DNA from: Actinomycetes bacterium
GTDB taxonomy: Bacteria > Actinomycetota > Acidimicrobiia > Acidimicrobiales > RAAP-2
Assembly: GCA_025352305.1 (NCBI GenBank)
Contig: JANXTQ010000007.1
Span: 1-11,811 of the forward strand
Length of the DNA stretch: 11,811 bases
Reading direction: 5' to 3'
Part shown: piece after piece, positions 6,737-11,811 of the stretch
Numbering within the stretch: the stretch's first letter is position 1
How the letters are laid out: each line of letters opens with the position of its first letter
Translations under genes and position numbers: made by a program
The notes under the pieces: model-generated
Databases searched by the model: none
Told to the model about the DNA's origin: nothing
Seen by the model: the letters and a program-made list of their open reading frames with translations, nothing else

Positions 6737-7288
6737 GTGACCAAGCAGTCGTCGTATGTCGCGCTGCTGCGCGGGATCAACGTGGGCAAAAGCGCGCGAC
6801 TATCAATGGCGCCGCTTCGAGAAGCACTGACAGCGCGCGGAGTAGAAGCAGTGTCGACGGTTCTACAGTCCGGCAACGTAATCATTAACAACTGGACGAA
6901 GAGTGCGTTCGACTTGGCGCCACTTATTGAACTGACGCTGGCCGAAGAGTTCTCCATTACTGCGCGATGTCTCATTCGCTCGAGGGCTCAGATACTCGAA
7001 TTAGTCAAAACAAACCCGTTAGCTCCCCGTGCGGACGTAGACACCCTGCTCGTCGTTCACTTTTGTGACCCGGCCCTGACGTCAAGCGACCTGGCAAAAC
7101 TTTCAGTGACATCGCTCAGCAGTGAGGACGTCACGGTGCGTCACGGTGTGCTGTTTCAGTGGTGTGCAAAGGGTATTTCGAACTCTCCGGTGCTGAGTCC
7201 TCAGTTGGAAAAACAGCTCGGTGTCGCGGTCACGGCTCGCAACTGGCGCACCGTTAACAAGATTGCCGAACTGCTTAGCGTCGAATAA
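6737..7288 (+). CDS. DUF1697 family protein
   Basis: A 183-residue protein with the unmistakable DUF1697 start YVALLRGINVGK, followed by MAPLREALTARG and VSTVLQSGNVI. Length is usual for the family, which is a widespread cytoplasmic protein of unknown function. The GTG start at 6737 places the conserved YVALLRG block at residue 7, as in relatives. No good Shine-Dalgarno precedes it. The gene converges on the F420-type oxidoreductase gene and the two coding ends overlap by 14 bases (7275-7288). No functional link with its neighbours is evident. Confidence 0.88.
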   Translation: MTKQSSYVALLRGINVGKSARLSMAPLREALTARGVEAVSTVLQSGNVIINNWTKSAFDLAPLIELTLAEEFSITARCLIRSRAQILELVKTNPLAPRADVDTLLVVHFCDPALTSSDLAKLSVTSLSSEDVTVRHGVLFQWCAKGISNSPVLSPQLEKQLGVAVTARNWRTVNKIAELLSVE

Positions 7289-8546
7289 AAACCGGGGTAC
7301 GGTCCGTTCCGGTGTAGTTCTTTACGTGCTCGTCGAACTCAATGAACATCGCGCCATCGACGTCAAAGGGGCGCTGCAGCGTGGAGAGCGCAATCTTCTT
7401 ATCGAGCGCGTCGAGTCGTAGTAGCGCGGCGGGATCATCGAGTTCGCGAAAGTCGAGCGCTCCGCGAGCTCGCTCAAACGCCTCGCGTCCGCGCTCGCTG
7501 CGAATAATGACCGACGTCCATCCGTCAAGGGACCCCACGGAACCAACTGAAATATCGGCGCCGCGGCCGAGGAAGTCAGCGCATTCGTCGCATCCTTTAA
7601 GCGCCGCGCCATGAAACGCCTTGATGGGTTCATCGACGGCTACCGCGCCATCGAGGTACTCAACCACCAATCGACCTCGCGTGACGTCAACCTTCGAGAC
7701 ACGCTCTAAGTCAATGTGTCGAGTTCGCTGCAGTTCTTGAACAATGAGTCGTTCGTAATCAAAACTCTTGGTACACATGAGGGCGATCGTCAGCGTCACG
7801 GCCTCTACGCGGTGTGCTCCCGTGGGCCATTTACGAAGCTGCATGGCGCGAAGACCTTCGACTTCGCAGGGCGTGCCAACGACCGCAATGCGCGGCTTGG
7901 CCGGCAAGGTGTACTTGGAGAGATCCAGTTCAGCCAAGGCCATTGTTTGGTTATAGAAGGATCCCGACGCTGCGCGAAGTTCCTTGGCGTTAGTCGCAAT
8001 GGTGGCCACGCCCTTCCACGGTTCGTCGGGATCACTCGAGGGCTTTGACACGAGGGCTCCGTCGATTGCCCCACCGACGAGCAAACTCTCGAGAAGTGCA
8101 GTTACGGCCCCGCCGTCTTGGGCCCCGTCGGCGCGACGCGCCGCGCGAACGGCAAAGGAGTCCAGCACGCGGCCGAGTCCTTGCGCGGGGTCGACGCCGG
8201 TGATCTTCCAGTACGGATCAGCCGGATCGCGACGTGAGCGAATTTCTACCGCAGTGCTCGAGAGTTCGACCTCGGGCGTCGCTGGGGGCCACGTGGCCTC
8301 GTACTGCAGACCGCCGCGGGGACAAAAGTCCCAACAGAGCGAACAGCCGGTGCACATCTTGACCAGTTCGGGCAAGTTTGTGAGATCGTTTATTCCCAGC
8401 GAGTTCGACGGACACACCGCGACACAGACCCCGCACTGCACGCATCGCTCGGCCTCAATGACGGCCGCTTCGAGCTCCCAGAACCAGGTCTTGCGAGGTG
8501 GCTCGACAATGTCGTTCATCTCTTCACGCAGGGCGTAGCGCTTCAT
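7275..8546 (-). CDS. FrhB/FdhB-type putative F420-linked oxidoreductase with 2x[4Fe-4S] domain
   Basis: A 423-residue soluble iron-sulfur flavoprotein. Residues 30-80 form a two-cluster ferredoxin domain with perfect CxxCxxCxxxCP motifs: Cys35/38/41/45 and Cys65/68/71/75. Then comes the FrhB/FdhB domain: GAQDGGAVTALLESLL (141-156), GTPCEVEGLR (224-233, Cys227), Cys258, and the family signature KGCDECADFLGRGADISVG (317-335; Cys319, Cys322), which ligate a further cluster in known members. Relatives oxidise or reduce coenzyme F420 with FAD (FrhB, FpoF, FqoF, the N-half of Fsr), though the family also includes plant 7-hydroxymethyl-chlorophyll a reductase. The start overlaps the sulfite/nitrite reductase stop as ATGA, with GGGAGAGG just upstream (8550-8557), so the two are translationally coupled. 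I infer it passes electrons from F420H2 to that reductase. F420 as the actual donor is unproven. Confidence 0.85.
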   Translation of the reverse strand: MKRYALREEMNDIVEPPRKTWFWELEAAVIEAERCVQCGVCVAVCPSNSLGINDLTNLPELVKMCTGCSLCWDFCPRGGLQYEATWPPATPEVELSSTAVEIRSRRDPADPYWKITGVDPAQGLGRVLDSFAVRAARRADGAQDGGAVTALLESLLVGGAIDGALVSKPSSDPDEPWKGVATIATNAKELRAASGSFYNQTMALAELDLSKYTLPAKPRIAVVGTPCEVEGLRAMQLRKWPTGAHRVEAVTLTIALMCTKSFDYERLIVQELQRTRHIDLERVSKVDVTRGRLVVEYLDGAVAVDEPIKAFHGAALKGCDECADFLGRGADISVGSVGSLDGWTSVIIRSERGREAFERARGALDFRELDDPAALLRLDALDKKIALSTLQRPFDVDGAMFIEFDEHVKNYTGTDRTPVFIRR

Positions 8547-10264
8547 GAGCCTCTCCCATTAACGATGGTTCGTAGTTCCACGAGCGCCACGCGACGACTC
8601 CACGCGGTGAAGGTTTCGTCGCCAATGCGTTCGGAGTCATAGGCCAGCGCCACGCGGGCAATGGAGTTCTCGAGACTGCGCGACGGAACGGCGCCCTCCA
8701 CCCAGTTAATGAAGCCTGCTTCGGGACCGAGCGCTCCACCGAGTCCAACGTCGTAGGCCTCCTCCATGGAGTGTTCACCCTTATGAACTGCTCCGCGAAG
8801 TCCCACGTCGGCAATCTGGGGTTGCGCACACGACGCCGAACAACCCGACAGATGAATGCGCAGTGGCGTGTTCATCAGCGCACCCGACGGTGAAATCTCG
8901 GCGAGGCGCTCATCGAGGCGCCGAGCTAGTTTCACCGCTCGCTCCTTCGTCTCGGTGATGGCGTATCGACAGAATTCGTTACCCGTACAGGCGACGACTC
9001 CTCGAGTGAAGGGCCCGGCGTTCGGTGAAAACCGTTGGATGAGTTCTTCGTTTAACAGCGCGTCCACGCGAGCAGTCGCCACTCCCGACAGGATGAAGTT
9101 CTGATCGACACCGAGTCGCACGGTGCCGTCACCGTAGGTTTCAGCTAGGCGCGCGGCCTCGACCAGGTCGCGACCGCTCAGGCGACCAACGGGCACCACG
9201 CAGCCCACGTAGTTGAGTCCTTCTTGGCGTTGGGGGTGAACACCCACGTGGTCACGGCGATATCCCGTACTGAGCGACTGCGCTCCCGAACGCGGCTCAA
9301 AGTTGAGTCGCGACACCACCTCAGCGCGAAACGCGTCCGGGCCGAGTTCTTGGACGAGGTAGCGCATGCGGGCCAGCCCGCGGTGTTCGCGATTGCCGAG
9401 TTCGCCGAAGGTCTGAGCAATAGCGCGACACAGTTCGACCGCTTGACTCTCGTCAACAAAGAGATCAATGTCCGACGCCAGTCGCTCGCCATCGGAGAGT
9501 CCTCCGCCGACGAGAACATTGAATCCCGGAGTGTCGTTGTGACGCGCGGGCCACAACCCAATGTCGTTGATCTCGGTGCGCGCGCAGTTCTGCGAACAGC
9601 CACAGATAGCAATTTTGAACTTGCGCGGGAGATTGGCGTACGTGCGATTCCCGGTGAAGAAGTCCGACACGTCTCGAGCGACTTTCAAACCGTCGACTAT
9701 TTCGTGAGGATCAATTCCACTGACCGGACAACTCGTGACGTTTCGCGCACAGTCCCCACAGGCCTGGATGGACGTGAGCCCCACGCGAGCGAAACGTTCC
9801 CAAATGCGAGGAACGTCGGACATGTGTAGCCAGTGCAGCTGAATTGCTTGGCGCGTCGTGATGTCGGCGTAGCGATTGCCGAACATCGGATGATCCACGG
9901 GACCGGCGCCGTACGCTTCGGTCGCGAGACCAATCTCTCGGGTCTGCGCGGCGCTGAGAACGCCACCGGGTACCTTGATGCGCATCATGAAGGCGTCGCC
10001 ACCTTGGCGCTGGGGATAGATTCCGACCCATTTCAGACGCTCGACCTCGCCGGGAGTCTTGAACAGTTCTTCTACGCCCGTAACGGCGTACTGGGTCAGA
10101 ATTGCCTGGGCTACGTCGAAAGGGTGTCGACGAAGTTTGAACAGTTCTTGCTCATTTAGTTCGCCAATATGACGATAAGGATTGACAAAAGCGAGGGTCG
10201 CGGCGCTCGGTCCTTCGAGGTGAAGGCCGTAGGGGTCGTCGGCGTCAATTCGGTTATCGCTCAT
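8543..10264 (-). CDS. Siroheme-[4Fe-4S] sulfite/nitrite reductase (ferredoxin-type, NirA/SirA-like)
   Basis: A 573-residue cytoplasmic enzyme that should carry out the six-electron reduction of sulfite to sulfide or nitrite to ammonia. It shows the family's internal duplication (GIYPQRQGGD near 81-90, GVHPQRQEGL near 341-350). The siroheme/[4Fe-4S] ligands are complete: Cys426-x5-Cys432 and Cys475-x3-Cys479. Candidate anion-binding residues Arg95, Arg138, Lys215 and Lys217 are present. Tyr83 and Cys169 match the pair that is cross-linked in the M. tuberculosis enzyme. Sulfite is favoured because no nitrate genes are in view, but nitrite cannot be excluded. I chose ATG at 10264: GGGAGGGAGGG lies just before it, and a longer frame from 10288 would translate the ribosome site itself. 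First gene of a two-gene operon. Confidence 0.9.
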   Translation of the reverse strand: MSDNRIDADDPYGLHLEGPSAATLAFVNPYRHIGELNEQELFKLRRHPFDVAQAILTQYAVTGVEELFKTPGEVERLKWVGIYPQRQGGDAFMMRIKVPGGVLSAAQTREIGLATEAYGAGPVDHPMFGNRYADITTRQAIQLHWLHMSDVPRIWERFARVGLTSIQACGDCARNVTSCPVSGIDPHEIVDGLKVARDVSDFFTGNRTYANLPRKFKIAICGCSQNCARTEINDIGLWPARHNDTPGFNVLVGGGLSDGERLASDIDLFVDESQAVELCRAIAQTFGELGNREHRGLARMRYLVQELGPDAFRAEVVSRLNFEPRSGAQSLSTGYRRDHVGVHPQRQEGLNYVGCVVPVGRLSGRDLVEAARLAETYGDGTVRLGVDQNFILSGVATARVDALLNEELIQRFSPNAGPFTRGVVACTGNEFCRYAITETKERAVKLARRLDERLAEISPSGALMNTPLRIHLSGCSASCAQPQIADVGLRGAVHKGEHSMEEAYDVGLGGALGPEAGFINWVEGAVPSRSLENSIARVALAYDSERIGDETFTAWSRRVALVELRTIVNGRGS

Positions 10265-10267
10265 CGA

Positions 10268-10278
10268 CCCTCCCTCCC
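10268..10278 (-). promoter_or_regulatory. Strong ribosome binding site of the sulfite/nitrite reductase gene
   Basis: On the minus strand GGGAGGGAGGG lies 3 nt before the ATG at 10264-10262. This decides the start codon against the longer frame that opens at 10288. Confidence 0.75.
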
Positions 10279-10280
10279 AG

Positions 10281-10299
10281 GGACCCACATTGGGGGTCC
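10281..10299 (-). promoter_or_regulatory. Hairpin next to the reductase ribosome site
   Basis: GGACCC (10281-10286) and GGGTCC (10294-10299) are perfect complements around a 7-nt loop. In the minus-strand transcript this stem sits 2 nt before the Shine-Dalgarno. It could tune translation or mRNA stability; its function is unknown. Confidence 0.35.
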
Positions 10300-10313
10300 G
10301 GCGTGTGAATTGG

Positions 10314-10319
10314 ACTATA
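10314..10319 (-). promoter_or_regulatory. Possible -10 element of the reductase operon
   Basis: TATAGT on the minus strand, about 50 nt before the start codon and overlapping the edge of the palindrome at 10317-10341. No good -35 hexamer is visible at standard spacing, which would fit a regulated promoter, but the call is weak. Confidence 0.35.
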
Positions 10320-10341
10320 TCCGACTAAATTAGTCAGGATT
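10317..10341. promoter_or_regulatory. IscR type 1-like palindrome, candidate Rrf2-family operator
   Basis: The core GACTAAATTAGTC (10323-10335) is a perfect palindrome around one base. With flanks ATATCC and AGGATT, the 25-bp site matches 22 of 25 positions of the E. coli type 1 IscR consensus as I remember it (core GACTRwwwYAGTC). It is centred between the divergent reductase and siroheme operons and touches a -10-like TATAGT, so a bound regulator could control both. IscR belongs to the Rrf2 family, many of which sense Fe-S clusters, sulfur or redox state. The regulator itself is not in the window. Confidence 0.6.
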
Positions 10342-10369
10342 ACAAATTCATGAAGAAATAGCCCATTTT

Positions 10370-10375
10370 GAGGAG
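10370..10375 (+). promoter_or_regulatory. Ribosome binding site deciding the siroheme gene start
   Basis: GAGGAG lies 4 nt before GTG at 10380. The alternative TTG at 10368 overlaps this site, so GTG 10380 is the better start. Confidence 0.65.
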
Positions 10376-10379
10376 TTCA

Positions 10380-11024
10380 GTGGCCGAAGCAGTCAGCGTT
10401 CTTCCCATTGCCCTCAAGGTCGACGGGCGTCACTGCGTTGTAGTCGGTGGCGGTCCCATTGCCACGCGCAAGGTGCGTGACTTGCTTCACGCGAACGCCC
10501 GAGTCCACGTTGTATCGCCTCGTGTCACGGGCGAGTTGAGCGATCTCATTACGAAGGACAATCGAGTCACGTGGCGAAACCGAGAGTATGAGCCAGCAGA
10601 TCTCGACGGTGCCGCGCTGGTCGTGACCGCAACGGCGCGACGAGCAGTGGACGCTGCGGTCTACGCCGACGCACAGCAACGCGGGCTCTTAGTCAACAGT
10701 GCCGACGATCCAGAAAACTGCAATTTCTACCTGATGGCCCTCGTTCGCCGGGACCCCGTGGTCGTCGCGGTCAGCACCGCCGGGACGTCCCCGGCTCTCG
10801 CGGCGTACTTAAAGCGCCGCTTGGAGAGTGACCTCGAAGAAGAACTCGGCAAGCTCGCCGAAGTTCTGGGTGATATTCGCGACGAGTTGCACGCTCGTAA
10901 AATTTCTACCGAACAGTTACCGTGGTCCGACATCATCAACGATGAACTTATTCAGAGTGCGAAGCGTGGAGAGTGGAATATGGTGCGCTCCCGCGTGATG
11001 TGTGCGCTCGGTGTCGCGCCGTGA
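10380..11024 (+). CDS. Precorrin-2 dehydrogenase / sirohydrochlorin ferrochelatase
   Basis: A 214-residue stand-alone equivalent of the N-terminal half of CysG (Met8 family). It oxidises precorrin-2 to sirohydrochlorin with NAD and can insert iron to give siroheme. LPIALKVDGRHCVVVGGGPIATRK (in short pieces: LPIAL at 8-12, VVGGGPIATRK at 21-31) is the family opening with its NAD-binding glycine loop. NSADDPENCNF (106-116) contains the Asp that corresponds to the catalytic Asp104 of CysG, and VSTAGTSPALA (131-141) is the conserved Ser/Thr-Gly block. GTG start at 10380 was chosen from the Shine-Dalgarno. The stop overlaps the next start as GTGA. The product feeds the divergent siroheme enzyme. 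Confidence 0.9.
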   Translation: MAEAVSVLPIALKVDGRHCVVVGGGPIATRKVRDLLHANARVHVVSPRVTGELSDLITKDNRVTWRNREYEPADLDGAALVVTATARRAVDAAVYADAQQRGLLVNSADDPENCNFYLMALVRRDPVVVAVSTAGTSPALAAYLKRRLESDLEEELGKLAEVLGDIRDELHARKISTEQLPWSDIINDELIQSAKRGEWNMVRSRVMCALGVAP

Positions 11025-11791
11025 CGGTCTATTTGGTCGGAGCAGGTCCCGGCGACCCCGAACTGATTACTCGCCGCGGCGCGCGTCTTTTGGCAACGGC
11101 TGACGTAGTGATCTACGACCGACTGGTAAATGAAACTTTGTTGGCGGAAGCTCGCAGCGACGCGCTTTTGATCAATGTTGGCAAGCATCCCGGCGATGGA
11201 TCTGCCAGTACGGACCAGGAGACGATCAATAATCTGCTCATTGAATACGGAAACTCGTCACCAATCGTCGTGCGCCTGAAGGGCGGTGACCCGTTTCTTT
11301 TCGGGCGAGGCGGCGAGGAGTACGACGCACTCACCGCAGTAGGTATCGACTGCGAGATAGTTCCCGGCATTAGCTCGTCGTTGGCGGTGCCCGCACTCGC
11401 TGGAGTGCCCGTGACCCACCGGGGGATTTCTGCCTCCGTCACTATTGCGTCCGGTCACGAGGTCGACGGCGAGACAGATTGGCGAGCTATCGGGTCTCTC
11501 AAAGGAACTGTGGTCCTCTTGATGGCGGTTGCTCACCGGAGTGAGATTGCCGCTCGAATGATCGAAGGCGGACGAGATCCTCAAACTCCCGTGGCCGTCA
11601 TTGAATCGGGTTCCAACCTCGATGAGCGTCGAACCGTGAGCACGCTTGACCGACTCGGTGAAACCCCCGTAGTAGCGCCCGCAGTTATCGTCATCGGAGC
11701 AGTGGCGCAGCGACTACAGCCGGTCGCTGCTGATGGCTTCAGCAGCATTGACGATCTGGCCAAGTGGATCGAGTTCAGTTCAACGAACTGA
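11021..11791 (+). CDS. cobA: Uroporphyrinogen-III C-methyltransferase (SUMT)
   Basis: A 256-residue enzyme that uses two S-adenosylmethionine to methylate uroporphyrinogen III to precorrin-2, the first step towards siroheme (and B12). All signatures are present: VYLVGAGPGDPELIT (3-17), IYDRLV (31-36), RLKGGDPFLFGRGGEE (85-100), VPGISS (114-119) and VTHRG (131-135). Length matches single-domain SUMT, so this is the split form and not the fused CysG. I chose GTG at 11021, which overlaps the previous stop by 4 nt; a longer frame from 10973 would overlap the previous gene by about 50 bases and add residues before the conserved start. No separate Shine-Dalgarno, consistent with translational coupling. 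Since nrdJ needs B12, the product could serve both pathways. Confidence 0.93.
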   Translation: MTVYLVGAGPGDPELITRRGARLLATADVVIYDRLVNETLLAEARSDALLINVGKHPGDGSASTDQETINNLLIEYGNSSPIVVRLKGGDPFLFGRGGEEYDALTAVGIDCEIVPGISSSLAVPALAGVPVTHRGISASVTIASGHEVDGETDWRAIGSLKGTVVLLMAVAHRSEIAARMIEGGRDPQTPVAVIESGSNLDERRTVSTLDRLGETPVVAPAVIVIGAVAQRLQPVAADGFSSIDDLAKWIEFSSTN

Positions 11792-11811
11792 ACCGGGCGC
11801 TGAGCACATTC

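Noticed and set aside
9224..9829. 201-codon plus-strand ORF opposite the sulfite/nitrite reductase
   Set aside because: Antisense to the conserved siroheme enzyme and explained by GC-skewed codon positions.
10265..10288. Eight-residue N-terminal extension of the reductase from 10288
   Set aside because: It translates the Shine-Dalgarno GGGAGGGAGGG, which is better explained as the ribosome site for ATG 10264.
10973..11020. Upstream start for the SUMT gene
   Set aside because: It would overlap the preceding gene by about 50 bases and add residues ahead of the conserved start; GTG 11021 gives the usual family N-terminus and a GTGA overlap.

Overview
The window reads as bacterial chromosome of medium-high GC. 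It is most likely an actinobacterium, and I would guess the class Acidimicrobiia or a near relative. The grounds are the tail of a coenzyme B12-dependent (class II) ribonucleotide reductase, a putative coenzyme F420 oxidoreductase, frequent GTG starts, and mycobacterial-style acyl-CoA ligase and DUF1697 genes. The taxonomy is inference; no rRNA or other marker is present.

Left part (1-2540). The window opens inside nrdJ. Next comes a short gene that looks like the first two thirds of a SLATT-type membrane protein and loses family resemblance near base 597. A complete minus-strand AAA ATPase/DUF4143 gene begins about ten bases later, so this looks like an insertion scar. Beyond the ATPase start lie about 3.5 direct copies of a 32-bp repeat that resembles a degenerate insertion-sequence end. 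A plausible 61-codon small protein gene follows, then a leader with two mutually exclusive hairpins in front of a transporter gene.

Middle part (2542-7288). An MFS exporter and an acyl-CoA/AMP ligase form a two-gene operon with a 2-nt gap. A hairpin, a membrane-anchored alpha/beta hydrolase, about 370 bp without a convincing gene, and a DUF1697 protein follow.

Right part (7275-11791). Two divergent operons form one functional module. Leftward are a siroheme-[4Fe-4S] sulfite/nitrite reductase and, overlapping it by 4 nt, an FrhB-type flavoprotein with two ferredoxin-like [4Fe-4S] motifs. Rightward are precorrin-2 dehydrogenase/ferrochelatase and, again overlapping by 4 nt, uroporphyrinogen-III methyltransferase, which together make siroheme. 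The 115-bp region between the operons holds a near-perfect IscR type 1-like palindrome. The most interesting idea is that the reductase draws electrons from F420H2 through the FrhB-like partner. That would be a two-gene, assimilatory-type counterpart of the fused archaeal F420-dependent sulfite reductase (Fsr), under Fe-S/Rrf2-type control.
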